Source: Planctobacterium sp047947135 (GTDB taxonomy: Bacteria; Pseudomonadota; Gammaproteobacteria; Enterobacterales; Alteromonadaceae). Taken from it: DNA of 64,000 bases. Below, piece after piece: positions 52,365-60,282 of the stretch. The notes under the pieces were generated by a model that did not search any database, was not told the origin of the DNA, and worked only from the letters and a program-made list of their open reading frames with translations. Position numbers and translations under genes: made by a program. The stretch spans positions 2,418,001 through 2,482,000 of the forward strand of contig CP170457.1 of assembly GCA_047947135.1 (NCBI GenBank), written 5' to 3'. Every line of letters begins with the position of its first letter. The stretch's first letter is position 1.

Positions 52365-52660
52365 TATTTTCTGGGCAGGTCGATTTTGGCTTCTTCACTT
52401 TGCCGGTACAGAACCAGAGTGTGACCAATTACCTGTAACTTTTCAGCACCACTTTCCCGGACGATAGCGTCCATTATCAGCTTCTTTTCCTCTCGGTCTT
52501 CACTAGGCACTCTAACCTTAATCAGTTCGTGATGATTCAGGGCCAGGTCAATTTCTGCCATTACCCCTTCAGTCAGGCCATTGCTACCTAGTAATACCAC
52601 CGGTTTCAATGAATGTGCTAAACCCTTAAGGTGTTGCTTTTGTTTGTTCGTCAATTGCAT
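52364..52660 (-). CDS. yhbY: ribosome assembly RNA-binding protein YhbY
   Basis: A 98-residue CRS1/YhbY (CRM) domain protein that binds pre-50S particles. ATG 52660 gives MQLTNKQKQHLKGLAHSLKP, the usual family start; the frame is open to 52732. The signature VVLLGSNGLTEGVMAEIDLAL and LIKVRVPSEDREEK are present, as is the late VLYRQSEEAKIDLP. Normally rlmE lies divergent to it, followed by ftsH; here about 4 kb of signalling genes and a broken rlmE separate them. Confidence 0.96.
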   Translation of the reverse strand: MQLTNKQKQHLKGLAHSLKPVVLLGSNGLTEGVMAEIDLALNHHELIKVRVPSEDREEKKLIMDAIVRESGAEKLQVIGHTLVLYRQSEEAKIDLPRK

Positions 52661-53064
52661 TTTTTGTCCAAAGTATTGCGTATGCGTGATCGCTCTGCAT
52701 GACAGGTTTTTGTCTGAGGCAGATAATATCATGTTTCTGCTTTCCAGCTGAAGCCATCCATTGGCAATCGTAAAAAATAATTGAATAACAATCGCTTACA
52801 ATTGGTTATTCAATTTTAAAGGTAAATAAATTATATTTTATTGTTATTGTAAATTCGATCTGAAATTGTCTCTTCGAAGGCAGATAATATTAACAGCGGG
52901 AGGTTTTGTCTGGTTGTATGATATCTCCTACACGTCATGTAGAACATGGTGTCTATGAGGATGAGTTCTTGGGGAATCAGTGGGAAATTATAGACTAAAG
53001 TCTAATTTTATATTTGCTTAATAATACTAACCTTAAGGTCATAAATAATTTCTCGGTTAGTTTA
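52661..53064. other. 404-base region between yhbY and the sensor kinase
   Basis: No gene recognised. It contains an 11-bp inverted repeat AATTGAATAAC/GTTATTCAATT (52779-52789 and 52805-52815), AT-rich sequence, a CATG-bounded palindrome CATGTAGAACATG near 52938, and the shared operator-like site at 52990-53005. Confidence 0.45.
52990..53005. promoter_or_regulatory. palindromic operator-like site, copy 4
   Basis: ATAGACTAAAGTCTAA differs from copy 1 at two positions. It lies 60 bases before ATG 53065, with a -10-like TAATACT at 53022-53028. If that -10 is right, the in-frame TTG at 53014 lies upstream of transcription and cannot be the start of the kinase gene. Confidence 0.55.
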
Positions 53065-54624
53065 ATGGGCAACGAAGGTGCAGTTTCAAACCGTCAAATA
53101 GAGTCTCTAAACTCTCGCGATACCATCAATTCTTATGCAGATGCTTACCTGAATGATTTGGTTGAGCAAATCATTCAGGTATGTGGGGTCCCAACCTGTT
53201 TGATAACGCTAGTAGATGAAGAGCGTCAGTGGGTGATTGCCGGGACTGAGCTGCCCTTCTCTGATATTCCCAGAGCGCTGTCACTTTGCAATGAAACGTT
53301 GCAGCACGATGGGGTGATAGAAGTCAGTAATCTGTGTAAGCATGCAGAACTGGATGACAACCCCATGGTATCTGGCGAACCCAAAATTCGCTTCTACGCA
53401 GGGCATGCTCTATTGGGAGTAAATGGTCAGGCCATCGGTACATTGTGTGTGATGGATCAGCGAAGTCAGCGTTTAACCGCAGCCCAGCAACACTTTTTCA
53501 TCACTATGGCAAACGTCATTAGTCTGTATCTCAAAAACAAAAGTGATACATGTAACCAGGCGATTGGTAGCCAGATTCAGCAATTGCTAATTAACAACTT
53601 CGATGACCACATTTTTGCCAAAGATGAACATCATAGAATTATTTTTGCCAACCCGGCATTTATGAAGCTGCAGCGCAATAAATCATTGTCTGACGTGTTG
53701 GGCTCAACTTTAGTTGAAAAATACACAGAAAAAGACGCCAGGAGTTTTCTTGCCCAGGATGATGAGGCCTTTGAAAAGGGCAAAAGTGAAGCCTTCGAAA
53801 CAATTTTGACCCCCGATGGTGTCAAACGTGTGATGTTGACCAGAAAAACACGTTTTATTGGCACAGATGGGCGCCCGTGCATACTTTGCATCAGCCGTGA
53901 TGTGAGCGAGCTGGAGGGTACTAATAAAAAACTTAAGCAATCCTATCAGGAGTTGGATAGCTTTGCCTATATCGCCTCACACGATTTAAAAGCACCGCTT
54001 AATGGTGTTGAAAAAATTTGCTCTTGGATCGAAGAAGATCTGCAAGAAAGTATTACTCCAGATGTGGCAGAGCATTTTACGCTGCTCAAAGGACGCATCA
54101 ATCGGATGCGGGGTTTGCTAGACGATTTATTAGAGTATTCACGTGTAGCTCGCATTGCAAACGACCAGCACGAAATCAATCTGGTGGAAAAAGTCTGTGA
54201 AATAACCGATTTGCTGAATATTGACAATTTTAATGTGTCCGCCGATACCTGCACGTTACACATACATAAAATCCCATTTGAGATGGTACTTCGTAACTTG
54301 ATTCAAAATGCGGTCAAACATCATCACAAAGGTAACGGCGAAGTGCACATTAGTGTCGAAGAAAATGCACACCACTATGTGATAAATGTTGATGACGATG
54401 GGCCCGGTATCGAAGCCCAGTATCGGGAAAAAGCTAAGCAGATTTTTCAAACGCTTAAACCCAGAGATGTTGTGGAAGGCTCTGGTCTTGGACTGGCCAT
54501 TGTTACCAAATCGATAGAGTCCCTTGGCGGCACATTGGATATATTGGATAGTCCTCTTGGTGGTGCACGTATTCAATTGACGTGGCCCAAGTGCAAAGAT
54601 AGTGAGGTTACTTATGGAATGTAA
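53065..54624 (+). CDS. GAF-PAS sensor histidine kinase
   Basis: A 519-residue soluble kinase. ATG 53065 is preferred to TTG 53014 (see the operator entry). GAF domain (about 30-160: GVPTCLITLVDEERQWVIAG, FYAGHALLGVNGQAIGTLCV), PAS domain (about 170-290: DHIFAKDEHHRIIFANPAFM), then HisKA with phospho-acceptor H306 in YIASHDLKAPLNGV, and an HATPase domain with NLIQNAVKHHHKGNG, DDGPGI and GSGLGLAIVTKSIESLGG. This layout resembles phytochrome-type kinases that partner with Rcp1-like regulators, one of which follows with overlap. No chromophore cysteine is evident in the GAF domain, so the signal may be redox or small molecule. Confidence 0.94.
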   Translation: MGNEGAVSNRQIESLNSRDTINSYADAYLNDLVEQIIQVCGVPTCLITLVDEERQWVIAGTELPFSDIPRALSLCNETLQHDGVIEVSNLCKHAELDDNPMVSGEPKIRFYAGHALLGVNGQAIGTLCVMDQRSQRLTAAQQHFFITMANVISLYLKNKSDTCNQAIGSQIQQLLINNFDDHIFAKDEHHRIIFANPAFMKLQRNKSLSDVLGSTLVEKYTEKDARSFLAQDDEAFEKGKSEAFETILTPDGVKRVMLTRKTRFIGTDGRPCILCISRDVSELEGTNKKLKQSYQELDSFAYIASHDLKAPLNGVEKICSWIEEDLQESITPDVAEHFTLLKGRINRMRGLLDDLLEYSRVARIANDQHEINLVEKVCEITDLLNIDNFNVSADTCTLHIHKIPFEMVLRNLIQNAVKHHHKGNGEVHISVEENAHHYVINVDDDGPGIEAQYREKAKQIFQTLKPRDVVEGSGLGLAIVTKSIESLGGTLDILDSPLGGARIQLTWPKCKDSEVTYGM

Positions 54625-55060
54625 GAACAATGTTGAAAAACAGGTCGAATTATTGTTGGTTGAAGACGACGACGTTGATGCCATCGCAGTCAAACGCGCA
54701 TTTAAGAAGCAGAAACTTCAAAACCCTATTGTCAGGGCGAAGGACGGGTTAGACGCGCTGTGCTATCTGCGAGATAAAGTGATCAGTAACACCATGATTA
54801 TTCTGTTGGATTTACAAATGCCGAGAATGAATGGCATCGAGTTTCTGAACAAAATCAGACAAGATAAAAATTTAAAAGAAGCCATCGTTTTTATCTTGAC
54901 GACTTCAAATGCGCAGGAAGATATCAGTGAGGCTTATCAAGCGAATGTCGCAGGTTATATCACCAAAAATAACGTCGGTGAAAACTTTGAGAAACTTACT
55001 CGGATGTTGGATGGTTATTGGCAGGTAGTACATCTGCCACATATGGCGAACGAGAGGTAA
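54614..55060 (+). CDS. Rcp1-like single-domain response regulator
   Basis: A 148-residue stand-alone receiver. ATG 54614 has GAGG 6 bases ahead and overlaps the kinase stop. Acidic pocket in LLLVEDDDVDAIAVKRAF, phospho-acceptor D66 in IILLDLQMPRMNG, threonines in FILTTSNAQED and switch lysine in GYITKN. The EDDDVDA...RAF and RMNGIEFL patterns are typical of Rcp1-type partners of phytochrome-like kinases. No output domain, so it likely shuttles phosphate or docks on the next protein. Confidence 0.94.
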   Translation: MECKNNVEKQVELLLVEDDDVDAIAVKRAFKKQKLQNPIVRAKDGLDALCYLRDKVISNTMIILLDLQMPRMNGIEFLNKIRQDKNLKEAIVFILTTSNAQEDISEAYQANVAGYITKNNVGENFEKLTRMLDGYWQVVHLPHMANER

Positions 55061-55062
55061 AT

Positions 55063-56793
55063 ATGAGAATCCTGATTGTTGATGATGATGCAGTAGATCG
55101 CCAGGACATAAAACGGGCACTAAGCAAACATATCGGTTCGGTCATAAAAGAGGCTACGTCAGCCAGTGAAGCATTATTTATGATCATGAATATCGAATTC
55201 GATGTTGTGTTGCTTGACTATATGTTGCCCGATAAAGACGGTTTAGAAGTTCTCGCTGAAGTTCAAAACCTCAATTTGCCCAGACCTTGCGGTATTGTCA
55301 TGATGAGCAATCTGGAAGACGAGTCGCTGTTGGAAAATTGTTTGCAATTTGGCGCTCAAGACTTCATTTCCAAACGAGAAATTAATGCGGCAAAATTGAA
55401 GCGTTGCATTCTACTCACAAGAAAGCGTTTTGAGCTTGAATATTATGTACGAAAGAGTGTCGAGCATAGCAAATATTTGTCAAAAACAGATGTGTTGACC
55501 GGGCTCAAGAACCGTTACTCGTTTGAAGAGTCACTGTCTAAATTCATTTCCAGAAACGATCGAGATATCGGTACCGCTCTAATATTCCTGGATATTGATA
55601 ACTTTAAGTTTTTTAACCAGAGTTACGGTCATGAGGTCGGTGATGGTCTGCTAAAGCAAGTGGCGAAGAAACTGCCTGATACTTATCGCGATAAAATTGA
55701 CGTATCACGTGTTGGATCGAACGAGTTTGCGGTTATTTTACAGACGGAACATGGCGATGATGCTGCTAAAGTCACATTAAATTCCATTCTGAAAATTTTA
55801 TCTGGCACTTTTTACGTTGATGGTAGAGAGATCAATTGTACATTTAGTGTCGGGTATGTGCATGTTCAAAAGAACAATGAAGACAAAAACGATGTTATTA
55901 AATCTGCAAATATCGCGCTGGCTAAGGCGAAACAACGTTTCGGCATGTCGGTAAGTGAATTTGACGATAGCTTGTTGGATGAGATTGAGCGTTTTCGCAA
56001 GATAAAAGAAGGGATCCGCAAACATCTAGAGAAAAAAGACTTTAGCGTCGCCTATCAACCAATATTAAACCAGAATGAAGTGCCAGTATCCTTCGAAGCG
56101 TTAGTCAGATGGCCGACGATTAGTGAAGAAGGAAGCTTTGGACCCGACGAGTTTATTCCGATCGCAGAGCAATCAAATGACATTAACCGACTGGGGAGTT
56201 TTGTGTTCACCGAAGCCGTCAAAACCCTGAAACGTGTTACTGAAGAGATGGGCTTACCTATGACAGTGTCGGTCAACCTGTCACCGATTCAGTTAAATCA
56301 ATGGGATCTTTGCGAAAGTCTTAAAGCGCTTTGTGACAAGCATCAAATGCCACCGGCCGATGTGGTTTTGGAAATTACCGAAACCGCTTTGTTAAATAAC
56401 GATTACACCACTACCAAAGTGCTAGGGGAATTGGCAGAAGCAGGGTTCACTATCTCTCTGGATGATTTTGGTACCGGCTACTCTTCTATATCTCACCTGC
56501 TAAATTATCCCATACATCAGGTGAAGATTGACCGCTCTGTTGTGCCCGAAGATATCGCGGATGAGAAAAGAATTAATTTGATTTCCAGTTTGGTACAAAT
56601 GTGTAAATCAGTCGGGGCGCGGGTAGTGACTGAGGGGATAGAGTATGAGTGGCAGAGGAAGCTTTGTGCTGATATTGAATCCCATAAGATGCAGGGCTAC
56701 TATTTTTCCAGGCCTTTACCGCAACATCAACTTTTGGATTATCTGGCACAGTTCGCGGTGCAAAGGAAAAATCTTGCAGTGATTGCGAGTTAG
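55063..56793 (+). CDS. response regulator with degenerate GGDEF and intact EAL domains
   Basis: A 576-residue output protein. ATG 55063 follows GAGAGG. Receiver (1-125) with ILIVDDDAVDRQDIKRAL, D52 in VVLLDYMLPDKDG and the conserved lysine in FISKREIN. The GGDEF-type domain (about 145-305) has GSNEF at 218-222 instead of GGDEF, so cyclase activity is unlikely. The EAL domain (about 315-570) has EALVRW from E345, DDFGTGYSSISHL, VKIDRSVV and VVTEGIE, so c-di-GMP hydrolysis is likely. Phosphorylation from the adjacent kinase probably sets phosphodiesterase activity. Confidence 0.95.
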   Translation: MRILIVDDDAVDRQDIKRALSKHIGSVIKEATSASEALFMIMNIEFDVVLLDYMLPDKDGLEVLAEVQNLNLPRPCGIVMMSNLEDESLLENCLQFGAQDFISKREINAAKLKRCILLTRKRFELEYYVRKSVEHSKYLSKTDVLTGLKNRYSFEESLSKFISRNDRDIGTALIFLDIDNFKFFNQSYGHEVGDGLLKQVAKKLPDTYRDKIDVSRVGSNEFAVILQTEHGDDAAKVTLNSILKILSGTFYVDGREINCTFSVGYVHVQKNNEDKNDVIKSANIALAKAKQRFGMSVSEFDDSLLDEIERFRKIKEGIRKHLEKKDFSVAYQPILNQNEVPVSFEALVRWPTISEEGSFGPDEFIPIAEQSNDINRLGSFVFTEAVKTLKRVTEEMGLPMTVSVNLSPIQLNQWDLCESLKALCDKHQMPPADVVLEITETALLNNDYTTTKVLGELAEAGFTISLDDFGTGYSSISHLLNYPIHQVKIDRSVVPEDIADEKRINLISSLVQMCKSVGARVVTEGIEYEWQRKLCADIESHKMQGYYFSRPLPQHQLLDYLAQFAVQRKNLAVIAS

Positions 56794-56953
56794 TTGCTGC
56801 AAATCAGGCGCTGGTTATCTTGTGGTTTTATATTAATTTACAATTATTTCCTGCAGCCTGGGTTGAAAACCGCTAGTCTACGCCCATCTCATGCACTGAA
56901 GCGCATACTAAACAAAGCACGACCAAGAAGAAGGATTCCACCCACGGTTAGCG

Positions 56954-57370
56954 GTGGTCGGTGAGTACGACCAAGTCATTGCAAGTGATATTTTGCCGAT
57001 GGACTCCACTGCCGGAGTTGCTTTTTTGCAAGGGGATGTCACCGATGAGGCTGTTTTAGACGCTTTATTGAACAGAATCGGTGCAATGAACGTAGAAATT
57101 GTGATGTCAGATTTGATGCCTGGTATGAGCGGTAATGCTACGGTTGATAATTCAAGGTCGATGTATCTGGTAGAACTGGCGTTAGATATTTGCCATCAGG
57201 TTTTGAAGCAAAATGGCAGTATGGTGGTCAAAGTATAACAAGGGGCAGGATTTGATGAGTATTTCCGTGCCATGAGAGATTCTTTTACCACGATAAAAAC
57301 TCGGACACCGGACTCCTTCAGAGCACTGTCCAGAGAAGCGTATTTGGTAGCGACGGGCTGGAAACTATAG
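56954..57370 (+). pseudogene. rlmE: rlmE (ftsJ) remnant, truncated and with internal stop
   Basis: The frame from near 56954 encodes the C-terminal half of 23S rRNA 2'-O-methyltransferase RlmE: DQVIASDILPMDSTAGVAFL, then MSDLMPGMSGNATVDNSRSM, LVELALDICHQVLKQNGSMV, and after an in-frame TAA at 57236-57238 the same frame resumes QGAGFDEYFRAMRDSFTTIK and ends REAYLVATGWKL at 57370. The usual VVKVFQG motif has a stop in place of F. The first roughly 95 residues, including the SAM-binding VDLGAAPGGWSQ motif and catalytic K38, are missing. Also SDxAPNxSG has become SDLMPGMSG. It still sits in the conserved place before ftsH. Confidence 0.88.
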
Positions 57371-57430
57371 TAGTCTACGCTGAGATTATTAAGAGATAGA
57401 AACTCATTTCGTTTAATAGAGGTTACAACA

Positions 57431-59389
57431 TTGAGTGATATGGCAAAAAACCTGATTCTGTGGTTAGTGATAGCGGTCGTTTTGATGTCCGTTTTCCAGA
57501 GTTTTACGCCGGGGGATTCCTCTCAGCGCCAGACTGACTACACAAAATTTATTCAAGAAGTTAATCAGGGACTCATTCGCGAAGTTAATATCGATAGTGA
57601 GAAACGGGAAATCTCCGGTCTTAAACGCACCGGTGAAACGTTTGTTACTTACATTCCGTATTTCGATGATCAATTGGTTTCCGATCTGGTCAAGAATAAT
57701 GTCGCCGTCAAAGGTGCACCGCCAGCGGAACAGTCCATATTAACCTCTATATTCATTTCCTGGTTCCCAATGCTGTTGCTAATTGGTGTATGGATTTTCT
57801 TCATGCGTCAAATGCAGGGCGGTGGCGGACGTGGCGCCATGTCGTTTGGTAAGTCAAAAGCCAGGCTGCTGGGTGAAGATCAGATTAAAACAACTTTTTC
57901 AGACGTTGCAGGTTGCGACGAAGCGAAAGAAGAAGTTTCTGAGCTGGTAGACTTTTTGCGCGATCCCTCAAAGTTTCAAAAGCTGGGTGGCAAAATCCCG
58001 AAAGGCGTCTTGATGGTTGGCCCTCCGGGTACCGGTAAAACCCTGCTTGCTAAAGCAATCGCGGGTGAGGCGAAAGTACCGTTCTTTACGATTTCAGGTT
58101 CGGATTTTGTGGAAATGTTTGTTGGTGTCGGTGCCTCTCGTGTGCGCGATATGTTTGAACAAGCGAAGAAATCCGCGCCTTGTATCATTTTTATCGACGA
58201 AATTGACGCAGTCGGTCGTCAGCGGGGCGCTGGCCTTGGTGGTGGACACGACGAGCGCGAGCAGACATTAAACCAGATGCTGGTAGAAATGGATGGCTTC
58301 GAAGGTCACGAGGGTATTATCGTGATTGCTGCAACGAACCGTCCTGATGTACTTGACCCGGCATTGTTGCGTCCTGGACGATTTGACCGTCAGGTAGTTG
58401 TTGGCTTACCGGATATTCGTGGTCGTGAGCAAATTTTGAAAGTCCACATGCGTAAGGTACCGATTTCTGACAACGTCGAAGCGTCTGTCATTGCTCGCGG
58501 TACACCTGGCTTCTCTGGTGCTGATTTGGCGAATCTGGTTAACGAAGCAGCGCTGTTTGCTGCGCGCTCTAACAAGCGCGTTGTGTCGATGGACGAATTT
58601 GACAAAGCCAAAGACAAGATAATGATGGGTACAGAGCGTCGTTCTATGGTGATGACCGAAGACGAAAAAGCCATGACCGCCTATCATGAAGCCGGTCACG
58701 CCATCGTTGGTCGTCTGGTACCAGAACATGATCCTGTCTACAAAGTATCTATTATTCCGCGAGGCAGAGCGTTGGGTGTCACCATGTATCTGCCGGAGCA
58801 AGATCGGGTCAGTCACAGCAAGCAACACTTGGAAAGTATGATTTCCAGCCTGTTTGGTGGGCGATTGGCCGAGAAGATCATTTACGGGGTTGATAAAGTC
58901 ACTACTGGGGCATCAAATGATATTGAAAGAGCCACGGACATTGCCCGTAAAATGGTAACTCAATGGGGTCTTTCAGACAAAATGGGGCCGATGCTATATG
59001 CCGAGGAAGAAGGCGAAGTCTTCTTAGGTAGAAGTGCCGCACAGGTCAAACATATGTCAGATGACACCGCTCGGGCTATTGACGCAGAGATTAAAGCTGT
59101 TATCGATCGCAACTATGAGCGTGCTGAAAATATCTTGATGGAAAATATGGATATCCTGCATTCGATGAAAGATGCCTTGATGAAATATGAAACCATTGAT
59201 GCTAAACAAATCGACGATTTGATGGAACGACGAGAAGTTCGTCCTCCTGCTGATTGGGATAAGGATAACGATAAAGACAACAACCCTACGGGCGGTGCGA
59301 CAGTCAAAGCAGACGAGGATGAAGCAAAACTCTCTGACGATGACGACAAAGAGCCGAAAGTAGGCAAGCCGGGCGATCTGCCCAGTTAA
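57431..59389 (+). CDS. ftsH: ATP-dependent zinc metalloprotease FtsH
   Basis: A 652-residue inner-membrane AAA+ protease for membrane proteins and short-lived cytosolic factors such as sigma-32 and LpxC. TTG 57431 (MSDMAKNLILWLV) has GAGG 8 bases ahead; an ATG at 57440 is 17 bases away. Two helices (about 7-24 and 103-123) flank a periplasmic domain. AAA module: GPPGTGKT at 197-204, IIFIDEIDAVG, and the second-region arginines in RPGRFDRQ. Zinc site HEAGH at 419-423. The acidic, low-complexity tail ends KVGKPGDLPS. Confidence 0.98.
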   Translation: MSDMAKNLILWLVIAVVLMSVFQSFTPGDSSQRQTDYTKFIQEVNQGLIREVNIDSEKREISGLKRTGETFVTYIPYFDDQLVSDLVKNNVAVKGAPPAEQSILTSIFISWFPMLLLIGVWIFFMRQMQGGGGRGAMSFGKSKARLLGEDQIKTTFSDVAGCDEAKEEVSELVDFLRDPSKFQKLGGKIPKGVLMVGPPGTGKTLLAKAIAGEAKVPFFTISGSDFVEMFVGVGASRVRDMFEQAKKSAPCIIFIDEIDAVGRQRGAGLGGGHDEREQTLNQMLVEMDGFEGHEGIIVIAATNRPDVLDPALLRPGRFDRQVVVGLPDIRGREQILKVHMRKVPISDNVEASVIARGTPGFSGADLANLVNEAALFAARSNKRVVSMDEFDKAKDKIMMGTERRSMVMTEDEKAMTAYHEAGHAIVGRLVPEHDPVYKVSIIPRGRALGVTMYLPEQDRVSHSKQHLESMISSLFGGRLAEKIIYGVDKVTTGASNDIERATDIARKMVTQWGLSDKMGPMLYAEEEGEVFLGRSAAQVKHMSDDTARAIDAEIKAVIDRNYERAENILMENMDILHSMKDALMKYETIDAKQIDDLMERREVRPPADWDKDNDKDNNPTGGATVKADEDEAKLSDDDDKEPKVGKPGDLPS

Positions 59390-59413
59390 TCGACAGCAAT
59401 TTCGAGAATCCAC

Positions 59414-59439
59414 AACGCCTCAGTGAATGAGGCGTTTTT
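59414..59439 (+). terminator. terminator of ftsH, overlapping the folP ribosome site
   Basis: AACGCCTCA (59414-59422) pairs with TGAGGCGTT (59428-59436), followed by a T run. The downstream arm contains GAGG, the probable folP ribosome-binding site, 10 bases before ATG 59443. Folding would both terminate and mask folP initiation. Confidence 0.85.
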
Positions 59440-59442
59440 CTT

Positions 59443-60273
59443 ATGACATTACTTCACACCATTGAGAACTCAAAACGCCCACTCGTGATGGGGATCCTGA
59501 ACACTACCCCAGATTCGTTTTCGGACGGCGGCAAAAATCAGCAATTGCAGTCCGCGATTGATGCTGTTGCCGATATGGTAGGGTGTGGGGTCGATATCAT
59601 CGACGTTGGGGGGGAATCCACCCGGCCGGGTGCAGATGTCGTTTCACTCGACGAAGAGCTGCAACGCACCCTTCCCGTCATAGAGGCGATTAAAGCCCGT
59701 TTTGATGTGTACCTGTCTATCGACACGTATAAAGCAGTTGTGATGACTGAAGCCGCCAATGCCGGCGCGGATTTGATTAATGATGTAAAAGCGCTCCGCG
59801 CAGAGGGGGCGTTGCAGGCCGCCGCTGCAACAGAGCTGCCTGTTTGTCTGATGCACATGCAAGGAGCTCCACAAAATATGCAGAAAAATCCTCAATATCA
59901 GGATATTCTGCAGGAATTGGATAGCTTCTTTGTTGAGCGTATTCAGGCTTGTGAGCAAGCAGGTATTGCTCGGCAACGTTTGATTTTAGATCCGGGGTTT
60001 GGTTTTGGTAAAACACTGGACCACAATTTTCAATTACTCAGCAATCTGCAACACTTTGACCATTTTTCGCTGCCAATACTGGCTGGGTTGTCACGAAAAT
60101 CCATGTTCGGAAATTTACTGCAGCGAGAGGTTACTGAGCGTCTCGCGGGAAGCCTGGCAGGCGCGGTGATTGCAGCGCAATCGGGGGCTGCTATTATTCG
60201 CGTACATGATGTCAAAGAAACGGTAGACGCACTGACTGTTTTACAAAAAGTACAAGAACAAAAATTTAATTAG
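59443..60273 (+). CDS. folP: dihydropteroate synthase
   Basis: A 276-residue folate enzyme joining p-aminobenzoate to dihydropterin pyrophosphate, the sulfonamide target. TIM-barrel motifs: VMGILNTTPDSFSDGGK (pterin site with N and TPDSFSDGG), DIIDVGGESTRPGADVV, LINDVKALRAEGAL, LILDPGFGFGKTLDHN and AGLSRKSMFG. Length matches E. coli (282). It lies between ftsH and glmM in the conserved order; glmM starts 9 bases later. Confidence 0.97.
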   Translation: MTLLHTIENSKRPLVMGILNTTPDSFSDGGKNQQLQSAIDAVADMVGCGVDIIDVGGESTRPGADVVSLDEELQRTLPVIEAIKARFDVYLSIDTYKAVVMTEAANAGADLINDVKALRAEGALQAAAATELPVCLMHMQGAPQNMQKNPQYQDILQELDSFFVERIQACEQAGIARQRLILDPGFGFGKTLDHNFQLLSNLQHFDHFSLPILAGLSRKSMFGNLLQREVTERLAGSLAGAVIAAQSGAAIIRVHDVKETVDALTVLQKVQEQKFN

Positions 60274-60282
60274 AGAACCATA

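Noticed and set aside
53014..53064. TTG 53014 as start of the kinase gene
   Set aside because: It lies between the operator-like site and a -10-like TAATACT and lacks a ribosome site; ATG 53065 is preferred, though not proven.
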